This document shows, piece after piece, positions 24,430-34,579 of a DNA stretch of 64,000 nt. The DNA comes from Heligmosomoides polygyrus polygyrus (Eukaryota > Nematoda > Chromadorea > Rhabditida > Heligmosomidae). The notes beneath the pieces were generated by a model. It was not told the DNA's origin. It saw only the letters and a list, made by a program, of their open reading frames with translations, and ran no database searches. The position numbers and the translations under genes are program-made. Within the stretch, counting starts at the first letter, position 1; every line of letters begins with the position of its first letter. The stretch lies in the NCBI GenBank assembly GCA_947396885.1, contig OX377204.1, forward strand, positions 39,083,975 to 39,147,974, read 5' to 3'.

Positions 24430-25405
24430 ATTTATTTATTTATACGTGGATATTCACGCAAAACAGAACAAACAGAACATGCACATTAAGAACCAGGACA
24501 GAGCAAAGAAAAATATACTGTTAGGTACAAGGGACAGAAAGCGGCAACAGTTGGAAGCAAACTATTAAGGAACATCCTGGAGATACCTGTCAATAAGTCT
24601 TTTGTATTGCCTCAGCGTTTTGGTAAAATGTTTTTCTTCTAAAACTTTTGAAATTCGGTTCCAGCTCGGTCTGTGAAAAATGTGGACCTTATATTACTTC
24701 TAGCTATTGGAATCTGAATCTTCAACTGACCACCTCTAGTAATTGAGCAAGATAGTGAATAAAATTCCTGAAGAGGAAGATCCAACATACCATTGATCAG
24801 CTTATATATAGTGATTAGATCATAACGTTTCCTGCGAGAAGCGAGAGCTTGCTTCTCTCAAGGGCCGATGGAATGTTAGCATAATTACACCCAGCATTAG
24901 CATAATTACTCTTATCCAAGCTTTCTTGTAAAGCTATTTTGTACAGATTCCAATCTAGAGATGTCACGTTTACATTTATGACTAAATACTGTGGTACCAT
25001 ATTCAAGTACAGGCCTGACATATGTTTTGTGTGCGAGCACCATGTGAACGACCGAATTTGTTTTCAATGATTTAAAGATATGATGCACGATTCTGTCACC
25101 TTTCTTAGCCGCATCTTCGCAATGTTGTTTGAAGGAAAGCTTTGTGTCTAGAATGAAACCTAGCTCCCACCGTAGGTGAACTACTGAGTGGCTAATGATC
25201 GAGATGATAGACCTTTCTATTGACGTGCTCTCCAATGCGAAATACTTTCGACTTCTGTCCGGATAATGGAAGATTCAACTTAGCTGACCAATCAACAATT
25301 TTATTGCAGACTGAAGAGCATTGTGATCTTCCTCACACAATATTTTTGTATATTTTGATGTCATCAGCAAACATTTTTACTTTAATTCTTGACGAAGCTA
25401 TTTGA
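24430..25405 (-). mobile_element. CR1-like LINE, 3' end fragment
   Basis: The - strand carries the RT catalytic box (KMFADDIKIY) at 25371-25360. It is followed by the thumb-region block LGFILDTKLSFKQHC ... YVRPVLEYGTTVFSH ... RLESVQNSFTRKL (25235-24912) and then a decayed tail (RRYDLITIYKLING). It ends in an (ATAA)n-type tail at 24443-24430, as CR1-group elements do. The frame is broken after the FADD box. The upstream part of the ORF is missing, so this is a 5'-truncated insertion. Confidence 0.82.
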
Positions 25406-25665
25406 GCACGCGAAACTGTGGTGATGTAGTCCGTATTCAAATCAGATTATCTAAGGTGGTGGCCTCGGATATGACTACGACAGTAGTGAGCAACAAATAT
25501 GCGTTGTTGGAGTTATTACGGTTTTGTGCCTAGGCACTATTTAGCTTTATAAACTGTTAGCTATTTCTTTCATGTATGCACGAAAGAAATCCGCTCGAAT
25601 AATGCAATAATGGCAGGCTTTAGAAGAATGCACTGCTTGTGCATTTGACAGATTTTTGCATTCAG

Positions 25666-25774
25666 GGCGCGTTGAGAGCGGTTCTACAGCTGACGTTTCT
25701 ATCGTTCGTCTCGTTCGGCATTCCTGTCATTTTCCTGCTTTTCATCCTCTACAACGTATTCTGCGTGCCGTTCA
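25666..25774 (+). CDS. PGAP2/Frag1-family membrane protein, exon 5
   Basis: The exon is 109 bp, acceptor TTTTTGCATTCAG|GG and donor TTCA|GTGAGT, phase 0 in and phase 1 out. It encodes GALRAVLQLTFLSFVSFGIP, then a membrane helix, and ends LYNVFCVPF. In PGAP2 proteins this is the fifth membrane helix followed by a conserved Asn/Cys loop leading into exon 6. Confidence 0.88.
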
Positions 25775-26283
25775 GTGAGTCGCTCTCGCTGTTAATTTAT
25801 TTCTTTACGAAAATGCGGTACAAGATACTCAACCCCAGTTGCTTGCACTGACGCTGTATGGGGCTGCTCCTTAGTAGTTGCGCTCGTCATCAACTTGTTA
25901 GTGGTCCCGTAATCGAAAGCGGACGAAACACTTCACTGTGAGTAACCAAAAGACCACAAAAGTCTCGTGCACCGCTCTCCATAAAACCTCGACAGTCTGA
26001 CTTATTGTTATTAGTCCTCCTTTCGAAGAACCCAAAACTCAGACAATTCAACAGAACAGTTTCGAAACTTTTGCGCCCACGTTCTGACGATATCGTTGTT
26101 CAGCAACGACTTAAAGAACGAATTTGCGAAGACCACCCAGTCACAACGTCAGTAGCTTCAGCTATTCTCATCGCTCCTGGTAGCAAATAGTTGCAATGAC
26201 TGTCGGTAGCATTCAACCCAGGTACGAACGCTAGTCAGCACTGTTCCATTAGCACCGAGTCTGCCCAACTAAGTGACAACCTG

Positions 26284-26436
26284 TAATGGCGTAGAGCATT
26301 CCCGCCCGGTCAGAGGGGGGTGCGGGTTGGAGTCCCGCCTGGCGCTAGAAGTTTTGACCGCAAAAAAACATCGTTATGACAGCTTACAATCTCGATACCA
26401 GCCAATTGAGGCTTAAAGAAACTGATTTAAATGACA
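26284..26436 (+). mobile_element. tRNA-derived SINE (family 1), copy B, truncated head
   Basis: It starts inside the tRNA-like head (TAATGGCGTAGAGC), with a mutated B box (GGTTGGAGTCC). The body beginning AGAAGTTTTGACC follows and ends near GAAACTGATTTAAA. It lies in intron 5 of the PGAP2-like gene. Confidence 0.72.
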
Positions 26437-27001
26437 ACCATTGAGCAGTATGTATGCAATACTACACTGATGCTGAGGACTATGGAGTCTCATAGCTCAC
26501 ATAGTTGAGTGGAAGGCAAGAAGTCACTGGTTAGTGAAATACGCTCGTCTCTGTAGTTAATTGCTGGATTATGCTTCTGAATCCAGGACGCCTCATGGGT
26601 CTTCCTGCGCCATTTGAAGCCTTTGAGATAACGTGCTGGTTACGAAAATTCGAAAGTCCTTCAGGTCATGCTAACAGTGTTTCATTTGCCTTTGGAGTTG
26701 TATAGTGGAGTTTCATTAGAAGGCCTTGTGTTTACACAGACGGGGACGTCTTCCTCTTTCAAACAGCAAAACCCTTGATCACGTTCAAACATAAGGCCCA
26801 CTGATCAAGCCCACCGCACAACCTCGGTGAACACACAAAGCTCAAAGAGCAAACCAGCCTTTTGCTCCCATCTGCAATGAGCACTGGAGGGTGTGCCATG
26901 TTTTCTGGCGTTGCATCATTCAAAATTACGCATCAGAACCTCGTCTTTTCACGAAGGGCGGGTATCGTACTAGCTCACAGTGAAGGAGTTGAGTATTTCA
27001 G

Positions 27002-27138
27002 CGTACGAGCTGTTCGCTTTGTTCGAGTATGCGACGGTGGCGTCGATCTACGCCTTCCACCTGAGCTCGCTCTCCCTGATGACGGGCTCAATCTACATCA
27101 TTCACAACAGCATCAAAGCGCCAGCGAAACGGGTGTGA
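27002..27138 (+). CDS. PGAP2/Frag1-family membrane protein, last exon
   Basis: Acceptor GAGTATTTCAG|CG, phase 1, completes a Thr codon with exon 5. It encodes YELFALFEYATVASIYAFHL, then SLSLMTGSIYIIHNS and a short basic tail ending at TGA 27136-27138. The Tyr-x-x-Phe-Ala-x-x-Glu-Tyr and Ala-Phe-His motifs at this place are the C-terminal signature of PGAP2/Frag1 proteins. The six exons total about 292 codons, close to the family's usual 250-320. Confidence 0.88.
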
Positions 27139-27158
27139 ATTGTATTTATTGTACACAG

Positions 27159-27164
27159 AATAAA
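27159..27164 (+). terminator. Poly(A) signal of the PGAP2-like gene
   Basis: AATAAA lies 21 bases after the stop codon, a spacing typical of short nematode 3' UTRs. Confidence 0.75.
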
Positions 27165-27798
27165 TTAATAAATATATCACACATACACTTAGCTCATCGA
27201 AATTCCTTCGGCCCGTAGTTTCTGCGAAATGATCTTCAATTTCTTTCATACACTTTAGAAAAGAGGAAAAATTTAAAATCTGTAGAATCTCTAACGATTT
27301 CGTGAGTTTTCCTAGTCATCTTCTGAGGATTCCTAAGATTCTTCTGTCTAGCTGTCAATTTACCCGTGGCTGTCTTGGGCTGCTATTTCTGCACGGTAGC
27401 TACCGTATCAAGGACTCGAACTGCTTCCGACGAGCTGGATCCAGCTCCATCGATGCCTGGTCAAGCACAGCTCGCTCACCCATCTGAAAAAGATAAATAT
27501 ATAAGGGATGGCTCTGACTCAAGAGCTCATCAAGTGACGCAATGGTTAAGCCGTAAATCTCAGAGTTCAGCTATCGTTTCACATGAAGAGTCAAGCAACC
27601 GATTTCTTACTGATGTTGTAAGCGCAACCCGAAAGTGCACTTGGTCACACGATGGTCAGCCAACGCTTTAGTCGTGCTTGTATTAAGTCAAGGCTTATAC
27701 CAACTCATTAAGGGTGAGTAGGTTCGCCTCGAAGGTACCAAGAGCTTCGATTTGGGGTGCATGCGACAGTCTGCGCCGTTTCCTACTGCGCTAGGGAA
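27165..27798. other. Convergent intergenic region
   Basis: The gap between the poly(A) signals of the two convergent host genes is about 0.63 kb. Short open frames are present on the + strand without recognisable domains. No transposon ends are seen. Confidence 0.55.
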
Positions 27799-27804
27799 TT
27801 TATT
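27799..27804 (-). terminator. che-12: Poly(A) signal of the crescerin-like gene
   Basis: AATAAA on the - strand lies six bases after the later of the two candidate stop codons (27812-27810), consistent with a compact nematode 3' end. Confidence 0.65.
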
Positions 27805-27809
27805 TGAAG

Positions 27810-27907
27810 TCAGTGAGTGATGAGTGCTTCAAAGGTGACTCCCATTTTGGCCAAATTTTTCACGCATTCTGCCTCCGACAACGAATACGCCCCGTGATGT
27901 CGCTCCC
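27810..27907 (-). CDS. che-12: Crescerin-like last exon (frame ambiguous)
   Basis: Two acceptors are possible. The better CTCAG|GGG at 27907, phase 0, gives only 15 residues before TGA 27862-27860. A weaker GGGGAG|CGA at 27902 opens 30 residues, including SLSEAECVKNLAKMGVTFEA, before TGA 27812-27810, just ahead of the poly(A) signal. The longer reading looks like the amphipathic C-terminal helix expected after TOG4, so I prefer it; a one-base error in the sequence is the alternative. Confidence 0.45.
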
Positions 27908-28052
27908 CTGAGCTTCACCTCACTTCGTCTTGTGACAACAATGCAAAGCGTTTCGATGGGCGCGTTCCGTACTTAATATATGAAGACAAAAAAAAAACAC
28001 ACAACAACTTCAATATTGGCGGACGTGAGTGAACAGCTACGCAACGACATAC

Positions 28053-28198
28053 CAGAGTGGTCAGTCCTTTAGCGAACTCAGTGACGGCCTTCTTCATATC
28101 GCTGTCTGATACACCAGCCTTCATGCACTCCCATAGGATGGGAAGCGCCACCACCTCTACTTGCTTTGGCTTCGCCGAGTAGAGAATTTGGTTCAGAC
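28053..28198 (-). CDS. che-12: Crescerin-like exon, TOG4 C-terminal helices
   Basis: The exon is 146 bp, acceptor GAGTTTAG|GT and donor CTCTG|GTATGT, phase 1 in and phase 0 out. It encodes LNQILYSAKPKQVEVVALPI and then LWECMKAG ... DMKKAVTEFAKGLTTL. The Tyr-x-x-Lys-Pro loop followed by a long Leu/Trp helix is the last-HEAT-repeat pattern of TOGARAM TOG4. It completes a Gly codon with the exon at 32035-32171. Confidence 0.85.
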
Positions 28199-29233
28199 CT
28201 AAACTCCTTATTTTATAGATTATATAAGTTCTCCAAAAGAATGAGCGAAACTGAACTCACGGTTGAAAACGATGAGCATGAAAGGCTTCTGCTTCACATT
28301 GGCTTTACGGGTGGCAGCGGCAACGGCGGGAGAAAGGCTCGCCGGATCTGAACGGCCACGTTTAAGCGGCTGCTTATGGAACACGGGAACACGTCGTTTG
28401 TGACTCAGTCGCAACTTTGATTTCTGTTTTTTTTTTGATAACTGCCAACGTTCGATGGCTCCAATTTGATGCCATCATTGCACAATTCCGCTCATCTGGA
28501 AAATTCCCGTGGAACAGGCTGGCTTAACCCAATGTTGCTGTGCGTAACGACAGCAGTAGAGAGTTTTCTTCGTCGCATGTTTTTCTGGCTTTTTCTTTCC
28601 CATCTTCTTCTCATAGACTTCCAGTCCCGATCGCCTGCTATGCCCGCTGCTCATGTTAGATGACACCATTGTCTCTTGCTTAAGGATCTTCTACCGTGCT
28701 TGCGCTGACTTCGAGAAGACGACCTTCCGTCGCGTTCGAACTTGCCATCCTTTGGTAGGTATAGAGTTTTGTGGCGGCACTATTCTGGGCGTTAACTAGT
28801 TTTATGTCACCTCGACCCTATTCATGCAATACCGTGTCGTATACTACATATCCCGCCGAGTCTGCAGAGCAGGACTCTAACTGCCGCCTAAACCAAGGTG
28901 CCGCTTGTTTTTTCTTGCTGACGCGGTTATTATATAGTTGTTAGGTGTCGTCGTAAAGCGTAGAAGCTAACTGAGCGAAGCTGCAGTTCCTGCGTTTTCT
29001 CAGAGTCACGTTCCGACTACTGTCAAGGAGGCAGCGCTTCATCATTGCATTTCATCGCATTCGCATCTTCTGCTTTGTTCCACGTGTTCGTCTGAAGCTT
29101 TTGCTATCTACCAGGCTGCCCAATAATTCCTGTCCGAAAATTTTCAAAATTCTATAATTTTTCTTAGAAGTGTTATAATATCAGGCAAGTGTAAAAACCT
29201 TCTAGAAGGTTCTCCAGAGTTCCACACTAGGGG

Positions 29234-29240
29234 TATATAA
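29234..29240 (+). promoter_or_regulatory. TATA box of the mariner transposase gene
   Basis: TATATAA lies 38 bases upstream of the transposase ATG (29278), between the left TIR and the gene. Confidence 0.6.
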
Positions 29241-29277
29241 GGCGCAGTCGCCTGTCTAGCTACCAGTACAAGCTAAA

Positions 29278-30288
29278 ATGGACCAAGGTCGAATTCGTAC
29301 GTTCGTGTACTACGAGTGGCTGCTGGGCAACGACACGGGCGCCGCGGTCGCCAACATCTGCAGAGCGTGCAAGGAGGATGCAGTGTCCCAACGCACAGTC
29401 AGGCGCTGGTTCAATCGTTTCGAGAACGGCGACACGAGCCTCGAGGACAGGGAGCACAGCGGGAGGCCTTCTAAGGTGGATTATGACGAAGTCCGTCGCT
29501 GTATCAAGGAGAAGCCGGATGCCACCACCCGTGAGCCGGCGACGACGCTCGGCTGCAGCAAGTCCACCATCCACAATCGACTCAACTTACTCGGCTACCA
29601 CAAAGTTCTGGCCCATTGGATCCCCTACGGTCTGACGGACGCCAACAAGCAGAGCCGTGTGGCCATCTGTCAGTCCCTCCTCCTACGTCCGCATCGCAAC
29701 AAGGAGTTTCTCGAGGACCTGGTCACTGGGGATGAGAGCTGGGTCCTCTACGACAACGTCGCCCGCCGTGCCGTCTGGATCCCGCGCGGAGAAAAGCCGC
29801 CGACGACGCCGAAAGCCGACCTGCACCCGCTGAAGATCATGCTCTGCTGGTGGTGGGACGCCAAGGGCATGCTGTACTTCGAGCTGCTCCCGCAAGGCAG
29901 GACGGTCACCGCCTCCATCTACACCGATCAGCTCGAGAAACTAGCCGCCGCTATAGAAAAGCGTCCCGACGGGCCTCGGTCCACCTGCTGCACGACAACG
30001 CGCGCCCCACGTGGCGATGCAGACCCAGCAGAATTGGCGACGCGCGGCTGGGAGACGGTTGCCCATCCGCCGTATTCCCCGGACCTCGCCCCCTCCGACT
30101 ACCACTTGTTCCGCCCGCTGAAGCACCATTTGGCCGGAAGAAAATTCACCAACTACGACAAACTCAAATCCGACATCGCGGACTTCTTCGAGTCGCAGCC
30201 CCCGGAGTTCTGGGCGAAGGGCATCGGTGACCTGCCCAATCGATGGACCACTGTTGTGGATAACTGTGGTGATTATATTGTTGATTAG
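29278..30288 (+). CDS. Mariner transposase, frame open but second catalytic Asp out of frame
   Basis: 336 codons. The N-terminal HTH region reads ISRACKED-like ANICRACKEDAVSQRTVRRW, with SGRPSKVD and the second HTH TLGCSKSTIHNRLN. The catalytic domain has the first Asp at codon 152 (TGDESWVLYDN), YFELLPQGRT, and the third Asp at codon 274 (PPYSP DLAPSDYH). The expected second-Asp motif HDNARP is encoded at 29991-30008 but in a different frame. Following family spacing, the reading shifts frame three times between about 29962 and 30035, which looks like three single-base deletions that together restore frame. The encoded protein should therefore be inactive although no stop interrupts it. Confidence 0.9.
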   Translation: MDQGRIRTFVYYEWLLGNDTGAAVANICRACKEDAVSQRTVRRWFNRFENGDTSLEDREHSGRPSKVDYDEVRRCIKEKPDATTREPATTLGCSKSTIHNRLNLLGYHKVLAHWIPYGLTDANKQSRVAICQSLLLRPHRNKEFLEDLVTGDESWVLYDNVARRAVWIPRGEKPPTTPKADLHPLKIMLCWWWDAKGMLYFELLPQGRTVTASIYTDQLEKLAAAIEKRPDGPRSTCCTTTRAPRGDADPAELATRGWETVAHPPYSPDLAPSDYHLFRPLKHHLAGRKFTNYDKLKSDIADFFESQPPEFWAKGIGDLPNRWTTVVDNCGDYIVD

Positions 30289-30299
30289 ACTTGTTTTTC

Positions 30300-30305
30300 A
30301 ATAAA
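30300..30305 (+). terminator. Poly(A) signal of the mariner transposase gene
   Basis: AATAAA lies 12 bases after the transposase stop codon and just inside the right TIR. Confidence 0.6.
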
Positions 30306-30599
30306 GTTGAAAAAAATTAACAATGGTGAAATTTTCGGACAAGAATTATTGGACAGCGTGGTAGTTTTCCACCAGTTTCAGTTCGTGGCGAAGATTGGAA
30401 ATACCCAGCTGAGGTCGAACTGTTGAGCTGCTAGCGAAGAGCGCAAGCACTCCCGACTATCTCTGCCGCTTCGCCACGTGCTGCTATGAACTGGTTGGAG
30501 GAGTGTGGAAAGGACATCGTTGCAACATTTTTGGGCTACTAACTGATGACGCAGCAGGAGCATGGTTGCGCAGCCGGAGGAGGCGCCAGCTGTCATGTG

Positions 30600-30840
30600 T
30601 ACGCCGATTCAAGCTTCTTGGTACGGCTCCCGCCGAGGCCAAGTAAGCCTTCATCTCTGCGGGGTCAGCGAATTGGGGCCTGATTTGTCAGGGATGGATA
30701 AAATACTGTCTTGTCCATCGGTCGACCACCGCAAGTCATTGCATAGGCCAAATACGGATTGAAATCTCCTCCACGATATCCCGCAGAAGTAGGATCAGGG
30801 CACATTCCAGGCATATGTATACTGACTAACGCCGATCTTA
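30600..30840 (+). repeat. Dispersed repeat family R copy
   Basis: It shares GACCACCGCAAGTCATTG, a CCTCCACGATATCCCG word and the closing ACTAACGCC with the copies at 57440 and 52740, in the same orientation. No coding sequence. Confidence 0.68.
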
Positions 30841-32034
30841 ACCCATTTATCTTGCCCTTAACTGGCGACCGTTGCTCCAGAAACTCTACTTAGGATCTCT
30901 GGATAAACATGCTCCAATATTTTACAATTATAAACAGAAAGGCCTTTTCTAGCGATTATTTTCGCATCATTTAACTTTTTCAATCTAACGAGTGGGACAT
31001 TAAATGGAGTGCCACATCACGGCTCGAAATCGCGTCCCCGTTGACGAGGCGGGTTTCTGCACCCAATGAGTGAAATGGAACCAGTTTTGATAGTTGGATA
31101 GAAATGAGATGACGACTGCAAAAAGTAAGGCGGTTCCAAGCTGCGATGACGCATTGATTTTAGTATAGATTTGCTCGGAATTATTTACGCTGCTTAGCGC
31201 CTCCATTACCCGAAAAGTCCTAAAATCTGGCTGGCTTATAAAAGCAATATCGTTATACTCATCCTATTACGTGGAGCTCTCTAAATGTTTACTGTCAGAA
31301 TAGCTTAATCTCTGCTAGATAACGGATGTTGTAGTAGAACCTGATCTCCTCTCCATCCTCTTCTCTCTCTCTTGTCTTAGCCCTCGCTATCTCATCACAT
31401 CGACCCTTCTCCTGGCGAGGGGTTATTCATTCAATATATCGAGTTGGCGTTTATTCCTTCAGTGGTGGGGCGTTTATTCCTTCGGTTGTGGTCATTTTAT
31501 GCCTGCCATCCTGATTCTCGTGCTAAATCCTTCGGGATTCGAAAGCAGGATTGTTCGTCAGCCGCTCCCTCTCTCTCTGGGTCGGGCTCGGCAGTCATAA
31601 CAGATTTCGCGTTCTTCAAAGAGGACGTACCGGAGCGAACAAGCGAAAAGCGATGTGTGAGACTACGCTACCATCAATTCGGAAAACGTGACATCGGATT
31701 TTCGACCTCCGGCTGCTCAAAAGTTTGCTCAATCTGGATTGTTCATCATTTTCTCATACTCAGTTCGGACGCAACGTTTACCTATCCAATTCAGACCACC
31801 TGGGACATGTATCGCTATTCCGTATCAAATGAGATTTCAGTAAATTGTAGAATCTGCAATATTGGTATTGACCGAATGAAACAAAGCACCCAGTGTAGAA
31901 TTAACTGTGGGAAGCTGGAAGAGCCTCTCTGAGCTGCAGATGCAAATTCAGCCACGGAAACCGGAGAGGGGAAGTCAAAGGAACAGCACTAAACAGAGCC
32001 ATTGAGATGGGAAAGTAGGCGGACAAGAACGCAC

Positions 32035-32171
32035 CGACTCGCTTGATGGTCTCGCTGAGACACTTCTGCGCGGTGGTGCGATGATCCTCGCTTTTGCTTG
32101 ACAGGTGAGACATCAGCGCCAGAATCAGTTGGTTCAGCACCGCTTTCAGATGCACTTCTGTTGAGTAGAGC
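32035..32171 (-). CDS. che-12: Crescerin-like exon, TOG4 middle
   Basis: The exon is 137 bp, acceptor CGATTTCAG|G and donor GTCG|GTGCGT, phase 2 in and phase 1 out. It encodes LYSTEVHLKAVLNQLILALM and SHLSSKSEDHRTTAQKCLSE, typical HEAT-repeat helix pairs of a TOG domain. The first base completes a Lys codon from the previous exon. Confidence 0.87.
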
Positions 32172-32243
32172 CTGAAATCGAGCTAATCAAAACACTAGCA
32201 ACAGAAGGAGTCCACTCAATGTGGAGTAACTTTGTGGACGCAC

Positions 32244-32341
32244 TTGCTGAGAATTGGCAGTGTAACCAGGTAGGTGTCGAGACCTTCCAACGAGACCTTG
32301 CTGTTGATGTCATTCAGGCGGCCGATAAATGCTTCAATCAA
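32244..32341 (-). CDS. che-12: Crescerin-like exon, TOG4
   Basis: The exon is 98 bp, acceptor CTCGATTTCAG|TTG and donor CAGCAA|GTGCGT, phase 0 in and phase 2 out. It encodes LIEAFIGRLNDINSKVSLEG and LDTYLVTLPILS. The Asp-x-Asn-x-Lys-Val loop is the second intra-HEAT tubulin-contact type turn of TOG domains. It is separated from the next exon by a 72-bp intron. Confidence 0.87.
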
Positions 32342-32559
32342 CTGAAATCGAGGCAGATCAACCGTATGATGATGACGCTATTCACAGCTTTAAAGGCAAA
32401 CGATTTTGTTGGTGTCCAATGAGCAACTGAGATCAAAGAAAAGCTATAGGGAAAGATGAGCCATTGCTTCATATGAATAGAGAAGGAAAATTTGTAAGAA
32501 ACAAATTTGAGAAACGTGTATCTGTTCCTTGAGGCCTAGTAAGGTTGTCGAATGATCAC

Positions 32560-32641
32560 CTTGGTGTCGCTAGCTATAGCCTTTGATGCCGTACCACACA
32601 TCTCCTCGAAACGCTTCAAGCCGCCGAGTCTGCGCTCCCAG
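32560..32641 (-). CDS. che-12: Crescerin-like exon, start of TOG4
   Basis: The exon is 82 bp, acceptor TTCTTTCCAG|C and donor ACCAAG|GTGATC, phase 2 in and phase 0 out. It encodes WERRLGGLKRFEEMCGTASK and AIASDTK. The Trp at the head of the first helix is the hallmark tubulin-binding position of TOG domains. It joins the exon at 36805-36950 through a split Gly codon. Confidence 0.86.
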
Positions 32642-33474
32642 CTGGAAAGAATGCACACAGTAGGAAACGGGAAATAACATCAGGCATGCTTCAGTTTAAC
32701 GTTAGGACCGTTTTAGCACAAGACGCTAATGAATGCGTGTCAGAGAACCCCGAGTTTGGAGATTCGCTGACTCAAATTAACAGGCTTTGGCTCATCTTTG
32801 TCATGTTCACTTTTGTTTGTTTTCCTTTTGGTTTTAACTCTGAGTGATTGACGAACAAAATAAATAACTAAATAAAACCTGAAGCGATGCTGGTAGGTCT
32901 TTATATGGTGAGCTTTAACTGAGCTGTTTTGGTTTAGATCGGAAACGGGTGGGTCTGTGCAGAAGATGAGAGTTGGAACAATAATGGTGCGACATTCCTT
33001 TCGGAAAGCAAAAAGTGTGATTGCTAGCGTTTCCATGCTGGAATGTGGGTTCAATGTTGGCTATCGCTTCAATGGAATAAGGCTGGAAAATCTCCGAAGA
33101 GTTCCTGGTGGCCATGAGAATAGAAGGGAAGGCTAGCAAAAGCTGTTACGGCTGAATACGGCTGACCAGGTGGATCCACATCGCAGATTCGAATTCTCTC
33201 CTTCCTGTCTGTTGCACCTCACTACGTATCTGTGGAGGTCGGCGATCGTCCGTGAAGGTTTAGTAGGTGCTCCACCACCGCTCCACCACCGCACGACTTT
33301 TTTTGCAGTTATTTTTGTAGAAGCTGCTGTGAGGATGCGATGCAATGTGGAGCTTGTAGCCAAACCGCTCTCATGGTTTACAGCAAGAGTACTACTTTTA
33401 CAATTGTAAAAATCCTTTTTCGTCAACAAAGTCGCTGCAATGCACAAGCGCTGCGATTCGCTAGCCTTCCTATG

Positions 33475-33703
33475 TAGAAATGATTCAAACCAGTTTCTTT
33501 TAAGCCTCAATTGGCTGGTACCGAGGATGTAAGCTGTTACGACGATGTTTTGTTGCGATCAAAACTTCTAGCGCCAGGCGGGACTCGAACCCGCACCTCC
33601 CTCTAACCGGGAAGTTTTGATCGCAACAAAACATCGTCGTAACAGCTTACATCCTCGGTACCAGCCAATTGAGGCTTAAAAGAAACTGGTTTGAATCATT
33701 TCT
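33475..33703. repeat. Perfect 92-bp-arm hairpin made of SINE family 1 (copy C)
   Basis: Arms 33475-33566 and 33612-33703 are exact reverse complements over 92 bases, with a 45-base loop (33567-33611). Each arm is the SINE body (AAGTTTTGATCGCAACAAAA onward). The loop is the T-arm/B-box part of the tRNA-like head in - orientation. It lies in a crescerin-like intron, so the pre-mRNA would carry a long duplex. Confidence 0.92.
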
Positions 33704-33779
33704 ATCAAGACCTACAGCTTAACTGGTTCCATGCTGATATCAGCGGCCGGCTCATCCCGATCAGGGATGGGCGGAAATT

Positions 33780-33905
33780 TTGAAAATTTTCCCAGAAAAC
33801 AGAAAACAGAAAATCGCTTTCGTCAGAAAACAGAAATCAGAAAACAGAAAGGCCAAAAACGCCAGAAAATCAGAAAACAGAAAACAGAAAACAGAAAATT
33901 TCGAA
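33780..33905 (+). repeat. (CAGAAAA)n-type simple repeat, left member
   Basis: A purine-rich run of AGAAAACAG words follows GATCAGGGATGGGCGG at 33769. The word is found inverted at 36361-36376, next to the second such repeat. Confidence 0.75.
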
Positions 33906-34579
33906 ATTATCACATGACCTAATTATTTTACCCAAAGATCCATATTTCCAGTAGCAAATGCTTTTGTATGACTAGAAATGTAGTCGTAGACCAGCGTTTT
34001 AATTTGCGCGCGTTTATAAAAATTTCTATTACACTCCAGTGCACTGCAATCAGCAAGTTTAAACGTGGACTGATAGAACCTAGGAATCTCGACCCTTGAA
34101 GTATACAACATTACTCATAAGCTCTGTTTCACCTCTAACGCCTCAATTAAATAATGGTCTCACTAGTAAGAAACTGGCCTTTTAGAGTACCGAACACGAT
34201 GAAGGCTCAGTGATCACTGTTTGCATCAACTCAATTGCTAGAGTTTGTAGACACACTCTCGCAACATACTCTAAAGCTGTGCAGAGATCCGTTGGTATTA
34301 CTGGCTCCGCCAGAATCTGTATTCCTAGTTCGTTTCGTTCCTCGGGAATACCTTTCCTTGTAAGTGGCCTAGCTGAAAATTTTCAGGCCAACATAAATGC
34401 TCTTTACAGCACCTTACTACTTAGCCGACTAAAGATGTGAATTTCACAGAACAACACGAGATTGTGTCTGAGGGGGCTGTCAGCACAACAGGTCTTGGGC
34501 GGAGGTGCTTTCTTGAATGCGTAGACAACATATAATGAAGACCGAGCATAGCGTATACCCTCTCCATCACATTATTCAT

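Larger units (their letters stand above)
29111..30361 (+). mobile_element. Mariner transposon with TA target sites
   Basis: TIRs at 29111-29144 (CCAGGCTGCCCAATAATTCC and onward) and 30328-30361 match with four differences over 34 bases. Each end is flanked by TA (29109-29110 and 30362-30363). Length is 1251 bp. It carries one transposase frame, a TATA box and a poly(A) signal, and sits sense-opposite to the host gene inside its intron. Its GC content is clearly higher than that of the surrounding intron. Confidence 0.93.
28199..32034 (-). other. Crescerin-like intron (3.8 kb) carrying a mariner
   Basis: It contains the mariner at 29111-30361 and repeat R at 30600-30840. An exon-like basic frame at 28423-28261 has good splice sites but does not fit the phase (see rejected items). 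The remainder (30841-32034) shows only short frames. Confidence 0.6.

Noticed and set aside
28261..28423. Exon-like segment on the - strand (KSKLRLSHKRRVPVFHK and onward) with AAACAG acceptor and GTGAGT donor
   Set aside because: Its phases do not fit between the exons at 32035-32171 and 28053-28198, which join each other exactly (split Gly codon). It could be a cassette of another transcript, but I do not support it.
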